Counted from the stretch's first letter, positions 44,594 to 53,763 are shown. The stretch is 64,000 nucleotides of DNA from an uncultured Alphaproteobacteria bacterium (GCA_944393245.1 CALXZM010000002.1:156073-220072); one strand, 5' to 3'. Program-made: numbers and translations. The notes: a model not told the origin generated them from the letters alone.

Positions 44594-45211
44594 ATGGCAA
44601 AAAAAACACCAATGGAAAAATTAGAAATAACATGTTGCATTTTTGCGATTATTGCCATGTTCATTGCGGCATATATCGCATCATATGACGCAAAAAGTTT
44701 TGACCAGGGTAAATTGGACCATATGCGCAATACTGTTTTGCCATATGCCACATTGGAATATCAAACGGCATTTAATAACGCGCTGAGATACGCGGACAGC
44801 ATTTTGCCGCATACCACGGAATACAAAAATGCGATGCAGCAATTATCTGATGCGCGCAAAAAAATAAATGCAACACCAATGGCATCATCCAATAAAACAA
44901 TTGCGCTAGAGGAAGCGGCAGAAAAATTTTACGCGACGCGCGATTCCATAAAGGATGCCACATATACCAGCGCACTGCGCAACAGCCGGCCATTAAACCA
45001 CGCAACGGATTATTTACGAAAAGTAAACGCCGAAATTGATAATTTGGCTGCGGACAGTGCCGCGTATAGAAAATATTTGGATACGACCACATGGCATAAA
45101 CGTATACAAAACAACACACAAAAATTCAAAAATGATGTAAACACAACTTTGATGAAATTTTATGAAAAAAGATTAAAAACATTAAAATCCAAACAGGAAA
45201 ATCAAAAATAA
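44594..45211 (+). CDS. Membrane-anchored coiled-coil protein, unknown (205 aa)
   Basis: AAAAAGGA site before the ATG. A membrane helix at about 9-29 (LEITCCIFAIIAMFIAAYIA) precedes a helical region with Asn/Tyr/Ala/Lys-rich heptads (MQQLSDARKKINATPMASS; YLRKVNAEIDNLAADSAAYR; KFYEKRLKTLKSK). It is similar in layout to the preceding 190-residue protein, and may be a diverged paralogue. A strong terminator overlaps the stop. Function unknown. Confidence 0.7.
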   Translation: MAKKTPMEKLEITCCIFAIIAMFIAAYIASYDAKSFDQGKLDHMRNTVLPYATLEYQTAFNNALRYADSILPHTTEYKNAMQQLSDARKKINATPMASSNKTIALEEAAEKFYATRDSIKDATYTSALRNSRPLNHATDYLRKVNAEIDNLAADSAAYRKYLDTTTWHKRIQNNTQKFKNDVNTTLMKFYEKRLKTLKSKQENQK

Positions 45212-45238
45212 AAAAATGCGCCATATGGCGCGTTTTTT
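45211..45238. terminator. Bidirectional terminator
   Basis: GCGCCATATGGCGC flanked by A6 and T6. It ends the coiled-coil pair on the plus strand and merR on the minus strand. Confidence 0.85.
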
Positions 45239-45644
45239 ATGCAACCTTTAACATTTCCAATACCCGTTCCAATGTTGAAATGGCCAAATCCAATTGCCCC
45301 CCATCAATCGATTTTGTCGTATCTGGCGAATATTGGGGTGTTTGGTTTTTCGGCGACTGGGGTGGTACAGCGGACACATCCATAAAATCATCGGCCGACG
45401 ATGGAAAGTTTCCATCACGCAGTAATTTTTTCACCCCTGCAATCGTCATGCCATGTTTATACAATAAATCGCGGATAACAATTAATCTGTCAACCGTTTC
45501 TGCACGATAGTAACGACGTCCACCCGCACCAGTTGTCGGACGAATTGCCACGGGGAATTGCTTTTCCCAATAACGCAGGGTATGCGCCGGCACAGACAGA
45601 CGTTTTGACACTTCATTTATTGATGCAAAATATTCATTATCCAT
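45237..45644 (-). CDS. MerR-family transcriptional regulator
   Basis: 135 residues. The N-terminal winged helix-turn-helix (INEVSKRLSVPAHTLRYWEKQFPVAIRP) and GRRYYRAETVDRLIVIRDLLYKHGMTIAGVKKLL are typical of the MerR-type DNA-binding domain. The C-terminal part is short, Ser/Pro-rich and ends in an amphipathic helix, with no metal-binding cysteines. It starts 18 bp after gyrA with a GGGGG site, so it may be co-transcribed with gyrA. Confidence 0.88.
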   Translation of the reverse strand: MDNEYFASINEVSKRLSVPAHTLRYWEKQFPVAIRPTTGAGGRRYYRAETVDRLIVIRDLLYKHGMTIAGVKKLLRDGNFPSSADDFMDVSAVPPQSPKNQTPQYSPDTTKSIDGGQLDLAISTLERVLEMLKVA

Positions 45645-45662
45645 ACCGGCCCCCTGTTTATT

Positions 45663-48413
45663 TTAATGTTGGGTTGATTGTTGTTCGGCAACCTCGGCAT
45701 CGACTTCGGCGGATTCGCCATCATCACTTAATATCGATATGGCGGATACAACCTTTTCATTTTCAGCCGTGCGGAACAATGTCACGCCTGCGGTTGCACG
45801 TCCAGCAATACGGACGTCGCGTACAGGCGTACGAATGATTTTTCCGCCATCTGTTACCATAATAATGTCGTTATCGTCTGTTACCGGGAACGAACCCGCA
45901 ACAGCCGTATTTTTTCCGCCCAGTTTTATGTTTGCGAAACCGCCACCACCACGATGTGTTGTGCGGTATTCATACGAACTGGTGCGTTTACCAAAACCAT
46001 TTTCAGACACGGTCAGAATAAACTGTTCTGTTTCAGCCATACGGGCCATTTGTTCATCCGTCAGGGTCAGGGTTGTTGTTTCCTCTTCTTCATCGGATTC
46101 TTCATCTATACCGGTGGTGGCACGGCGCGCGGCGCGCGATTGTTTGATATACGCGGCACGAACAGCGGCATCTGATTCACCGTGATTCAGCATTGCCATA
46201 CCGATAATTCTGTCGTCACCCGCCAATGTCATACCACGAACACCGGTCGAATTACGTCCCGCAAACACACGAATTTCAGACACTGGGAATCGTATGCAAC
46301 GACCGCGATATGTCGCCAAGAATACATCTTGGTCTTCGGTACAGGGCAAAACGGAAATCAAACTGTCACCGTCGTCCAGTTTCATTGCTATTTTGCCGTT
46401 TGCACGAATTGAATCAAAATCAGACGTACGATTGCGACGCACCGTACCAGATGCCGTTGCAAACATCAGATAATGTTCCACCCCAGATTCGCGGGCGCGT
46501 TGGATATCTTCGTCCGGGACCGGCAAAATCGCCGTTATCGTTTCGCCATTTTCCAATGGCAACAGGTTAACCAACGGACGCCCCTTGGCCGCGGCGGCGG
46601 CCTCTGGCAATTTATAGGTTTTTAATTTATAGCACAGACCCTTGGAACTAAAAAACAACAGCGGTGTGTGCGTATTCGCGACAAAAACCTGAACAACGTA
46701 ATCGTCATCCTTGGTCGTCATGGCATTGCGGCCCTTGCCCCCACGCTTTTGCGCACGGTATGTGTCCAATGATACGCGTTTGATGTATCCTGTATTTGTA
46801 ACAGTAATAACCATATCTTCGCGTGCAATTAAATCTTCGACATCAATGTCTATTTCTGCGTCGGAAATTTCCGTGCGACGGTCACTGGCCCAATTATCGC
46901 GAACCATTGTTGTTTCATCGCGAATTATTTGAATAATGCGTTCGTGACTGCCCAGAATGTCCAACAAATCTTTTATTTGTGCGCCCAAATCAACCAAATC
47001 AGCATGCAATTTATCACGTTCCAATCCAGTCAAACGGTGCAGTTGCAATTCCAAAATCGCACGCGCCTGGTCGTCGGACATATAGAACATGCCATCTTTG
47101 TATTCTGTGTTTGGATCGTCAATCAATTGAATATAATTTTCAATATCAGATGCACGCCACCCGCGTGAAACCAACGCTTCGCGTGCAGCATCTGGATTGG
47201 CACTGGATTTAATCAGTTCAATAACTTCGTCCAAATTGCCAACCGCAACGGACAACCCCAATAAAGTATGCGCACGATTACGCGCCCGGTTCAAATCAAA
47301 TATTGTGCGACGGCGAATAACTTCACATCTGAAATCAATAAACGCGTCCAAAACACCGCGAATATTGAACAACATTGGCCGCCCACGATTCAGTGCCATC
47401 ATGTTAACCGGGAAATTAGTTTGCATTTCCGTGTATTGGAATAAATGATTTAGCACAACGTCGGGTATGGCATCACGTTTTAATTCAATAACGATACGTA
47501 ATCCTTCCTTGGACGATTCATCGCGGATTTCAGAAATACCCTCTATACGTTTATCTTTGATAAGTTCCGCTATTTTGATAATCAATTGCGATTTATTTAC
47601 CTGGTACGGTATTTCATCAACAACAATCGCAGGATGATCATGAAATGTTTCCATATGCGTTTTTGCACGAACAATTATCGAACCACGCCCAGTGGTGTGT
47701 GCCTTGTACGCGCCGGCGCGCCCCATAATAATCGCACCAGTCGGAAAATCAGGTCCTGGAATAATTGTAAACAGTTCATCATCTGACAACTGGGGATTAT
47801 CCAAAATAGCCAAAATACCATTACAAATTTCGCCCAGGTTGTACGTCGGAACATTTGTCGCCATACCAACCGCAATACCAGAACCACCGTTCACCAAAAA
47901 ATTCGGGAACTTGGTCGGTAAAACAACAGGTTCCTGTAACGTACCGTCAAAGTTCGGTTGCCAATCAACGGTGTCCTTGTCCATGTCATCCATCATGGAC
48001 GCCCCCAGTTTTGACAGGCGTGCTTCGGTATAACGCATGGCCGCAGCCTTGTCCCCGTCGCGCGAACCAAAGTTACCCTGGCCCTGGACCAACATTTCAC
48101 CCATGGAAAAATCCTGGCCCATGCGGACCATTGCTTCATATATCGAACTGTCACCGTGGGGGTGATATTTACCCATAACATCACCGACAATACGGGCAGA
48201 TTTAACCGTTGGCTTGTTCGCGGGCGCAACATCATTCATAACGTATAAAATACGCCGATGCACCGGTTTGCAACCATCGCGAACATCAGGCAACGCACGG
48301 TCAACAATAACCGACATTGCATAGTCCAAGAAACTGGTTCGCATTTCATGTTCCAACGATGATTGCGGAATTTTTATTTCATTTACTTCATTGATATTGT
48401 TTGTTTCTGACAT
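45663..48413 (-). CDS. gyrA: DNA gyrase subunit A
   Basis: 916 residues. It breaks and rejoins DNA in the gyrase A2B2 complex. The winged-helix core shows [21 protein letters not shown] and the catalytic Tyr in [11 protein letters not shown]. The GyrA box in the C-terminal beta-pinwheel is QKRGGKG. In the quinolone region the Ser after HGD is retained, and the second position is Glu where E. coli has Asp. An acidic insertion ([18 protein letters not shown], about residue 775) splits the pinwheel. Such insertions occur in some Alphaproteobacteria. Confidence 0.97.
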   Translation of the reverse strand: MSETNNINEVNEIKIPQSSLEHEMRTSFLDYAMSVIVDRALPDVRDGCKPVHRRILYVMNDVAPANKPTVKSARIVGDVMGKYHPHGDSSIYEAMVRMGQDFSMGEMLVQGQGNFGSRDGDKAAAMRYTEARLSKLGASMMDDMDKDTVDWQPNFDGTLQEPVVLPTKFPNFLVNGGSGIAVGMATNVPTYNLGEICNGILAILDNPQLSDDELFTIIPGPDFPTGAIIMGRAGAYKAHTTGRGSIIVRAKTHMETFHDHPAIVVDEIPYQVNKSQLIIKIAELIKDKRIEGISEIRDESSKEGLRIVIELKRDAIPDVVLNHLFQYTEMQTNFPVNMMALNRGRPMLFNIRGVLDAFIDFRCEVIRRRTIFDLNRARNRAHTLLGLSVAVGNLDEVIELIKSSANPDAAREALVSRGWRASDIENYIQLIDDPNTEYKDGMFYMSDDQARAILELQLHRLTGLERDKLHADLVDLGAQIKDLLDILGSHERIIQIIRDETTMVRDNWASDRRTEISDAEIDIDVEDLIAREDMVITVTNTGYIKRVSLDTYRAQKRGGKGRNAMTTKDDDYVVQVFVANTHTPLLFFSSKGLCYKLKTYKLPEAAAAAKGRPLVNLLPLENGETITAILPVPDEDIQRARESGVEHYLMFATASGTVRRNRTSDFDSIRANGKIAMKLDDGDSLISVLPCTEDQDVFLATYRGRCIRFPVSEIRVFAGRNSTGVRGMTLAGDDRIIGMAMLNHGESDAAVRAAYIKQSRAARRATTGIDEESDEEEETTTLTLTDEQMARMAETEQFILTVSENGFGKRTSSYEYRTTHRGGGGFANIKLGGKNTAVAGSFPVTDDNDIIMVTDGGKIIRTPVRDVRIAGRATAGVTLFRTAENEKVVSAISILSDDGESAEVDAEVAEQQSTQH

Positions 48414-48443
48414 ACTTGGATTTCCCTTACTTTCAACAAGTAA

Positions 48444-48473
48444 AGAATAGCAAATTTTTTAACTTTTGGTCAA
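48444..48473 (-). promoter_or_regulatory. gyrA promoter
   Basis: On the minus strand TTGACC-18-TATTCT, about 30 bp upstream of the gyrA ATG. AAGGGAAAT serves as ribosome site. Confidence 0.6.
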
Positions 48474-48534
48474 GAAATAAACCCCAAAAAACACATTGAC
48501 AAATTATAAATTTGTGGTAATTATGTATACTACA

Positions 48535-48711
48535 ATGAGTATTATAAAAGACAGTTTACACGCCGCGCAAAACGAAACAGATTCAATGTTAAAAAATTGT
48601 GGTCCAAACGATGCTTTAATGCGCGCACAGTTGCATGTAATGCGATGGAATATACGTTGCATGATATCAATTGTAAATTGTGTGTCAAAACTGTATAATC
48701 GTGGGCGATAA
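48535..48711 (+). CDS. Small protein of unknown function (58 aa)
   Basis: ATG at 48535 gives MSIIKDSLHAAQNETDSML and ends in SKLYNRGR. An upstream ATG at 48523 would add 4 residues. It is amphipathic and helical with 3 Cys. A TTGACA at 48496 with a weak -10 box near 48521-48531 could give a very short leader. The start of the next tiny ORF lies 11 bp after the stop. Reality is likely but not certain. Confidence 0.45.
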   Translation: MSIIKDSLHAAQNETDSMLKNCGPNDALMRAQLHVMRWNIRCMISIVNCVSKLYNRGR

Positions 48712-48722
48712 AGGGAAATAAA

Positions 48723-48818
48723 ATGTTTTTACCATTATGGCGATTATTTGCGGCATTATTTGCTTATTATCTGTTTTTAGAGGGCTTAAAAAAGACAGGA
48801 TTAATAAAAAGTAAATAA
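48723..48818 (+). CDS. Tiny single-span membrane protein (31 aa)
   Basis: An ORF below usual length limits. AAGGGAAAT precedes the ATG. The product starts MFLPLWRLFAALFAYYLFLE and ends in a basic KKTGLIKSK tail. A single hydrophobic helix with positive-inside tail is typical of small membrane proteins. It lies between the 58-residue ORF and rpmH. Confidence 0.5.
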   Translation: MFLPLWRLFAALFAYYLFLEGLKKTGLIKSK

Positions 48819-48823
48819 AAAGG

Positions 48824-48853
48824 TTGCGTTTTTACAAAACCTGTGATTAAATA
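48824..48853 (+). promoter_or_regulatory. rpmH promoter candidate
   Basis: TTGCGT-18 nt-TAAATA ends 21 bp before the rpmH ATG. The AAAAGGA ribosome site follows. Confidence 0.5.
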
Positions 48854-48874
48854 GGTGCACAAAAGGATTTTATT

Positions 48875-49027
48875 ATGGCAACAAAACGTACATATCAACC
48901 GTCTAAAACACGTCGTGTTCGCACACACGGGTTTCGTGAACGGATGTCGACCAAGGGTGGCCGCGATGTTCTGAATCGTCGTCGCGCAGCGGGTCGTAAA
49001 AGATTGGCCGTTAATGCGGCAAATTAA
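48875..49027 (+). CDS. rpmH: 50S ribosomal protein L34
   Basis: 50 residues beginning [20 protein letters not shown] and continuing [20 protein letters not shown]. This is a full match to L34, a small basic protein of the large subunit. The usual downstream rnpA and yidC are absent here; a terminator follows at once. In many bacteria rpmH-rnpA-yidC form a block, so this locus is rearranged. Confidence 0.95.
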   Translation: MATKRTYQPSKTRRVRTHGFRERMSTKGGRDVLNRRRAAGRKRLAVNAAN

Positions 49028-49053
49028 AAAATCGCCAATTGGCGATTTTTTTT
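49027..49053 (+). terminator. rpmH terminator
   Basis: AAAAATCGCC-aatt-GGCGATTTTT with eight T, right after the stop codon. Confidence 0.85.
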
Positions 49054-49111
49054 ATTACTATATTCCATTGCGGGTAAACAACACACACATACAAACACAT
49101 ACCTGTACAAA

Positions 49112-49293
49112 TTAAAATTCATGATTTTCCAGGTAACTCATCAACACCAGTAAATCATAAATCGGGATTTCACGACGCCCCATTTCATAATCCAACAACA
49201 TATCAGGTGTAATACCTGTGGCACGCTGTATCTGTTGCGGGGTGACGTTTGATTCATTGCGCATGGCGTATATCAGTTTGCCTAATTTTTCAT
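49112..49293 (-). pseudogene. XRE-type HTH gene with start-region frameshift
   Basis: On the minus strand the frame ending at 49112 encodes KLGKLIYAMRNESNVTPQQI, then QRATGITPDMLLDYEMGRRE, IPIYDLLVLMSYLENHEF. This is a compact XRE/Cro helix-turn-helix. No good start codon lies in frame. An ATG at 49293 with AAAGGA 8 nt upstream reads ATG AAA AAT TAG, which stops at once. One extra A in the A5 run would give MKKLGKLIYAM and a perfect gene of about 60 residues. So it is frameshifted at a homopolymer, by mutation, slippage or assembly error. Confidence 0.6.
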
Positions 49294-49358
49294 AATATAT
49301 TTCCTTTGGCGGAATTGTTTCGGGAAATGTTTCAGGTGGGGGAAGGAGGTTGATTACT

Positions 49359-49511
49359 ATGAAAGATATAGTGTCGCTTATTCAATATATTCGCGACCCT
49401 CCAACCCCACAGGATTGGAATTTCATCCACTATTGGATGTCTTTCAGTGGTAATCACACCATGCATCGGGAACACCCCAATGCAATGGGTATTATATACT
49501 ATCTAATCTAG
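49359..49511 (+). CDS. Possible small protein (50 aa)
   Basis: AAGGAGG lies 9 nt before the ATG at 49359. The product begins MKDIVSLIQYIRDPPTPQDW and has WMSFSGNHTMHREHP. It is divergent from the frameshifted HTH gene, 65 bp away. It has no recognisable family; the ribosome site is the main support. It may be a small partner of the HTH protein. Confidence 0.35.
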   Translation: MKDIVSLIQYIRDPPTPQDWNFIHYWMSFSGNHTMHREHPNAMGIIYYLI

Positions 49512-49534
49512 ATTTTCCACAGGTTTATAATCGC

Positions 49535-49560
49535 AAAAAAGCACCCCACAAATGGGGTGC
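49535..49560 (-). terminator. Terminator (minus-strand orientation)
   Basis: GCACCCCA-tttg-TGGGGTGC followed by TTTTTT on the minus strand. It is the second of two tandem terminators after rpmA. Confidence 0.65.
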
Positions 49561-49586
49561 GCACAAATCATACTGTGACCGACAAT

Positions 49587-49612
49587 AAAAAAAACGGGGC
49601 GTATGCCCCGTT
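49587..49612 (-). terminator. rpmA terminator
   Basis: AACGGGGC-atac-GCCCCGTT with an eight-T run on the minus strand, 5 bp after the rpmA stop. Confidence 0.85.
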
Positions 49613-49617
49613 ATGAT

Positions 49618-49884
49618 TTATTTTGCATCGGTTTCCGGAATAACAGAAACTGTTTTTCTGTTGCCCAAACCACGTTTGAATTTCACAATTCCCGCAATTT
49701 TCGCGAACAGTGTGTGATCCTTGCCCATGCCGACGTTCAGGCCGGGATGAACAGATGTTCCACGCTGGCGAATAATGATATTGCCCGGGATAACACGGCT
49801 GCCGCCGGATTTTTTAACACCCAAACGACGTCCCGCAGAATCGCGTCCGTTGGTGGTTGCCGAACCTGCTTTCTTATGTGCCAT
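49618..49884 (-). CDS. rpmA: 50S ribosomal protein L27
   Basis: 88 residues. It begins [20 protein letters not shown] and has [36 protein letters not shown]27's N-terminus reaches the peptidyl-transferase centre. It follows rplU by 46 bp in the usual rplU-rpmA pair, though obgE does not follow here. Confidence 0.96.
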   Translation of the reverse strand: MAHKKAGSATTNGRDSAGRRLGVKKSGGSRVIPGNIIIRQRGTSVHPGLNVGMGKDHTLFAKIAGIVKFKRGLGNRKTVSVIPETDAK

Positions 49885-49930
49885 AATTAAACTCCTTTGA
49901 TTTCTGATTCAATATTCAACCAGAAATGTA

Positions 49931-50230
49931 TTAACCCTTGATTTCTGTGATTTTCAACACGGTTATATATTGACGATGACCGTGTGTACGACGATAGTTT
50001 TGACGACGCTTTTTCTTGAACACCAAAACTTTGTCACCGCGTTTTTGTTCAACGACCTGGGCGATAACACGCGCACCATCAACAAATGGGGCACCAATTT
50101 TATCATCCAACATCAATACCTGGTCAAATTCAACCGTACCGTCGGCGTTCAGTTTTTCAACCTTGATAACATCGCCGGTTTTTACGCGATATTGTTTACC
50201 GCCGGTTTGAAAGATTGCAATGTTGCTCAT
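49931..50230 (-). CDS. rplU: 50S ribosomal protein L21
   Basis: 99 residues, typical. The motif [20 protein letters not shown] and the C-terminal [20 protein letters not shown] are diagnostic. It is the first gene of the rplU-rpmA pair with an AAAGAGAAAG-type site upstream. Confidence 0.96.
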   Translation of the reverse strand: MSNIAIFQTGGKQYRVKTGDVIKVEKLNADGTVEFDQVLMLDDKIGAPFVDGARVIAQVVEQKRGDKVLVFKKKRRQNYRRTHGHRQYITVLKITEIKG

Positions 50231-50284
50231 ATCTCTTTCTCTTTTATATTGTTCTTGTTCTGCTTTTGTTCAAAAGTTTCTACA

Positions 50285-50312
50285 AAAATAACATATTTAT
50301 TCAAAAAGTCAA
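50285..50312 (-). promoter_or_regulatory. rplU-rpmA promoter candidate
   Basis: On the minus strand TTGACT-16-TATTTT, about 55 bp upstream of the rplU ATG. Confidence 0.5.
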
Positions 50313-50611
50313 GTGTTTTGCATAAAACTTTCGACAAAATACGGATAATTCGTTGTTTATAACTGGTTAGTTAGTATGTGTACCGACCGGACGCGTTGCG
50401 TCCTGTGCGTATTCTTGTATTTGTTCAAACTGCGCTATTGCTTGTTTTCACATACTCAGATTCATCGCGAACCATCGCAGATGGCGCGGCAATCCAGTTA
50501 TAATAAAGTCGCACACAGTCGCGTGCGTGCATTATTTACTGGATTGCTTCGTTACACTCGCAATGACAAGGATGTGGTGATAACGCCAAACGATGACAAG
50601 CGGGGGGGGGC
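50313..50611. repeat. Non-coding gap holding a dispersed palindromic repeat (50484-50572)
   Basis: No credible gene is seen; a 101-codon frame crosses it but has a non-protein-like composition. Bases 50487-50507 (GCAATCCAGTTATAATAAAG) are an inverted partner of 50545-50558 (ATTATTTACTGGATTGC). The unit ends with TTCGTTACACTCGCAATGAC. From memory, ACTGGATTGCTTCG...CGCAATGAC is a widespread dispersed repeat in Rickettsiales and other bacteria. The rest is unremarkable A/T-rich DNA and a G9 run at 50601-50609. Confidence 0.55.
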
Positions 50612-50640
50612 AGAAAAAAACGCCCCAATGGGGCGTTTGT
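50612..50640 (-). terminator. Terminator of the large Cys-rich protein gene
   Basis: AAACGCCCC-aatg-GGGCGTTT with A-run and T-run. On the minus strand the T-run follows directly after the stop codon. Confidence 0.8.
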
Positions 50641-53015
50641 TATTCCTGGACACAGGCACCGTTTTGCACGGTATAGCCTGATTTACATGCGGTCAATGTA
50701 CAACCAGACCATGATTGTGTACCAGTATTCCATGTCTGGGTTGCAGATTGTGCATTCGGATCAGAATGCGTGCATGATTTAGTATTTGGAACACAACTGT
50801 TACCTTCCAGATGTTGGCCCGCCGGGCAATTTGTCGCCGACCAACCACCATCAGTATTTGTGCTGGACCAGTTACGCACCCCATCAATACCGACGCTTTG
50901 CAGACATGCTTCACGTAATGCGGTGGATGAACCCGCCACTGCATCGCGCGCATACCCGCCGTCCAATATTTCAGCCAACGTTATAATATTGCGACAAGTA
51001 TTTGTTTCATAATCTAGCGAATTGTTACATTCTTTTTCTGGATCATCTTCCTTGTCAATAACGGCCTGTAACGAATTGTTCGGCGCACTACAAATCATTT
51101 CTTCATAGCAATGCGGAACATTCGCAACCTGGGCACAGTATGTCTTGATGCGGCTGGTGCTCCAATTAGACTGAGATGTTTCCTGGGTTGTATAACAGTC
51201 ATACAATTCAGACAAACATTCGTTAAAGTTACTGCGTGCCGTCGTAAAGTCAGACGCAATTGTTTCCTGTTCTTCCTGATAGAATTCCAAACGCTTTTGC
51301 TGTAGCGCCTGTTGCGCGGCAACCTTTTGATATCCAATATTCTGGGCCGCGGTACTTAACTGGTCGCCATATGCATCGCAATCCGCGTTTGCATCCAGGG
51401 CATATTTCTGCATAATGCTGCGACGTGCGTCGGCCACGGGCTTGCGCAAATCGGCATACGGATCACCGGACGCAGATGTATAACCAAAGCATGTCGCCGA
51501 ATTAGATGCCGTATATCCCGTATCTGGTTCGATGAAGTCCAGTTCATACGATCCCGTATTGGATACGGATATATAACTGTTATAATTATATGGGCATTGT
51601 GAACGTCCATTACCGCACTTGGTTCCACCAGACGGCGGTGTACCGCATGCTTCGTAAATTCCGTTAAAGCACGAATCCAATACGCGGTTACAAACGTTAT
51701 TGTGCGCGTATTCAAATAATTCATAGCCCCACGTTTCTGCCAAAGAATCTTTCAGATTTTCACTATTTGCCAATGCACCACCAATACCGGCCAAATCACC
51801 AACAACACTGGTTAAATTTTCAAATGCTTCTAGAACGCCATTGTCATCAGTATCCAGTATTGTCAATGTATTTTCCTTGGCCTTGGCCCATGATTGCAGG
51901 GACGCCAAAATATCACTGCTGGTACCATCCAGTTCGTCTATATTAAACCCAAAATTATTAGTTTTACAATATTCTGGCATATTACATGGGTTCTGTCCGT
52001 TACCCTTGCCATCAAACATACCGTGGTTAAAGCACCAATCTTGCGCTTGTTCTGAATTTGAACCATATTGATCGGTAACCTCTTTCCAGGAAACGCAGTT
52101 CATAACCTTTTCAGCGTCGGTTAATTGGAATGCCTGGCTAACATCTTTGCCCTTGGTCGCAATCAGCAACGCCAATTCACCAGAAACCTTTATCAATTCT
52201 TCATTTGCCTGCTCCAACGCGGCTTCGGCCTCGGCAAAGGCCTTTACACGACCGGCACATGCGCAACGACGTTGGGCCGCGTTACGCGCAGTACAAATTT
52301 CATCCATACATGCATAATATGATTCCATACAGTTATTATATGCCTCGGCTGAAATCAGTCCCGTTGATGAATCAATGATATTTGAATAATTGCCGGTGTA
52401 TAATCTGTTTTGCAGATATGTATATGTGTTGGAATTAACAGATGCCTTGCTGCCACGGATTGCACTGCCCTGTAATGAAACACGTGATGTTGCCGGCGCA
52501 GTTGCCGTACGTGAACGTACCGTACGGGCGATATTATTTGCCGCAACACGTGATACCGTATTTGTCGTGCCACGCGATACAACGTTACGTGATGTTGTCC
52601 CACGTGATACTGTATTTGCCGTGCCACGCGACACAGACGCACTGGGCCGTCCCGTCGCAGTTGTTGTACGCGCAGTGGTCGTTGTTGGTGCGGTGGTTGT
52701 ACGTACCGCCGTCGTGCGCGATGTTACACCACGTGCAACCGTCGCATTTGACGGATTTGCCGTCGTTGTGCCACGCGTTACAATATTAGATGATGTGGTT
52801 CGTGATGACGCCGGTCGCGCAGATGCACGAACATTCCCAGACGTACGCGCCGACGAAACCGTTGGTGTTGCGGATACCGTGGCCACGGGCGCAATCGGAT
52901 CAGCAAACACAGCGCGCATGGATAATAATGTTGAACAAACAAAGAATGCCCCCGCCAGTAAAAATACTGTCCCCATCGCGTTTTTAACATGTTCTGCGAA
53001 ATTACGGCTTTTCAT
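50640..53015 (-). CDS. Large secreted or envelope Cys-rich protein with Thr/Arg/Ser-rich stalk
   Basis: 791 residues from the ATG at 53015 (MKSRNFAEHVKNAMGTVFLL) with GGAGA 7 nt upstream. The frame extends to 53084, but the start there is unsupported. A hydrophobic signal (16-38, cleavage near VFADP) precedes a low-complexity region (about 40-190) with degenerate units such as VSRGTT, VARGVT and TTRTT. The remainder has about 30 Cys, for example MESYYACMDEICTARNAAQ, a coiled coil (EAEAALEQANEELIKVSGEL) and a C-terminal CPAGQHLEGNSC...CKSGYTVQNGAC module. It looks like a disulfide-rich surface or periplasmic protein. I know of no named family and assign no function. Confidence 0.75.
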   Translation of the reverse strand: MKSRNFAEHVKNAMGTVFLLAGAFFVCSTLLSMRAVFADPIAPVATVSATPTVSSARTSGNVRASARPASSRTTSSNIVTRGTTTANPSNATVARGVTSRTTAVRTTTAPTTTTARTTTATGRPSASVSRGTANTVSRGTTSRNVVSRGTTNTVSRVAANNIARTVRSRTATAPATSRVSLQGSAIRGSKASVNSNTYTYLQNRLYTGNYSNIIDSSTGLISAEAYNNCMESYYACMDEICTARNAAQRRCACAGRVKAFAEAEAALEQANEELIKVSGELALLIATKGKDVSQAFQLTDAEKVMNCVSWKEVTDQYGSNSEQAQDWCFNHGMFDGKGNGQNPCNMPEYCKTNNFGFNIDELDGTSSDILASLQSWAKAKENTLTILDTDDNGVLEAFENLTSVVGDLAGIGGALANSENLKDSLAETWGYELFEYAHNNVCNRVLDSCFNGIYEACGTPPSGGTKCGNGRSQCPYNYNSYISVSNTGSYELDFIEPDTGYTASNSATCFGYTSASGDPYADLRKPVADARRSIMQKYALDANADCDAYGDQLSTAAQNIGYQKVAAQQALQQKRLEFYQEEQETIASDFTTARSNFNECLSELYDCYTTQETSQSNWSTSRIKTYCAQVANVPHCYEEMICSAPNNSLQAVIDKEDDPEKECNNSLDYETNTCRNIITLAEILDGGYARDAVAGSSTALREACLQSVGIDGVRNWSSTNTDGGWSATNCPAGQHLEGNSCVPNTKSCTHSDPNAQSATQTWNTGTQSWSGCTLTACKSGYTVQNGACVQE

Positions 53016-53169
53016 AAATGCTCTCCTGTATTCCGGAAACGCCCGGAAACCCAATGTTTGACAATGCGACACAATGAATATCACATGTCTATTTTGTTTA
53101 ATTATAACATTTTTGCCGGGGTCTGTAAATAAGAAAACCCGGTATTTACAATGCGGAATTTTTTATTAT

Positions 53170-53197
53170 TTGTTTATAAATAAACGTGATGTATAAT
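53170..53197 (+). promoter_or_regulatory. Promoter for a probably leaderless pagL-like mRNA
   Basis: TTGTTT-16 nt-TATAAT with the ATG 8 nt after the -10 box and no ribosome site. A second overlapping TATAAT sits 3 nt before the ATG. Confidence 0.5.
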
Positions 53198-53205
53198 ATA
53201 ATACC

Positions 53206-53763
53206 ATGAAAAAATATATCGCAATTATTTTATCTGTATGGGTCGCGCCTGCAATCGGCGCAGATGTAAATCCTTTGTTTGGTGCGGATAATGAAAATGC
53301 AATTGGGGTGTATGTGTCACAGGGTACCGGACCGGGGTCATTGTTCAAACTGGTTGATCCATTTTTATGGGAATTCGAACCGATGACAAACCTGATGCTG
53401 CAATACAGCCAACCAGTGAATATTTTTCGCTTGCCATCACGAATGAATTTAACATTTGTGCAAAATTTTGGTTATCATCATGACCACGGGTTGTCCTTTA
53501 TGGCAATTGGCGTGTCGTGGGATGTGGCGTTGATAAATTGGCGCGGATTTTATTTTGGTGTCGGTATCGGGCCATATATGCGCGATTCACGCGACAGATA
53601 TGTTCAAAGCAGACTGGTGTTTGGTGAACGCGTGTTTATTGGCAAAAATATTGGTAATGATTGGCGAATTGAACTGTTTACACAACATTTTTCCAATGGC
53701 GATTTTACAGAAATAAACCGCGGATTTAATTTTACCGGATTGGCGGTAAACTACAACTTTTAG
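53206..53763 (+). CDS. PagL-like lipid A deacylase (acyloxyacyl hydrolase)
   Basis: 185 residues with a signal peptide (about 1-19, cleavage after AIGA). The pattern is alternating beta strands of an outer-membrane barrel (LMLQYSQPVNIF; RLNLTFVQNFGYHHD-like strands; FYFGVGIGPYMRDSRDR). Residues 159-176 (FTQHFSNGDFTEINRGFNF) match the PagL HxSNG...NxG motif, with His161 and Ser163 in catalytic positions. The acid that is Glu140 in Pseudomonas PagL aligns with Asn175, so activity is unproven. It would remove an acyl chain from lipid A and change immune recognition. It is followed directly by a heptad-repeat hairpin. Confidence 0.75.
   Translation: MKKYIAIILSVWVAPAIGADVNPLFGADNENAIGVYVSQGTGPGSLFKLVDPFLWEFEPMTNLMLQYSQPVNIFRLPSRMNLTFVQNFGYHHDHGLSFMAIGVSWDVALINWRGFYFGVGIGPYMRDSRDRYVQSRLVFGERVFIGKNIGNDWRIELFTQHFSNGDFTEINRGFNFTGLAVNYNF

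Noticed and set aside
45663..48413. Fluoroquinolone-resistance allele of gyrA
   Set aside because: The key Ser is wild type; Glu at the second position is a conservative and, as far as I know, natural variant.
50376..50681. 101-codon plus-strand frame
   Set aside because: It runs through a dispersed palindromic repeat and a terminator; the translated sequence has no protein-like pattern.
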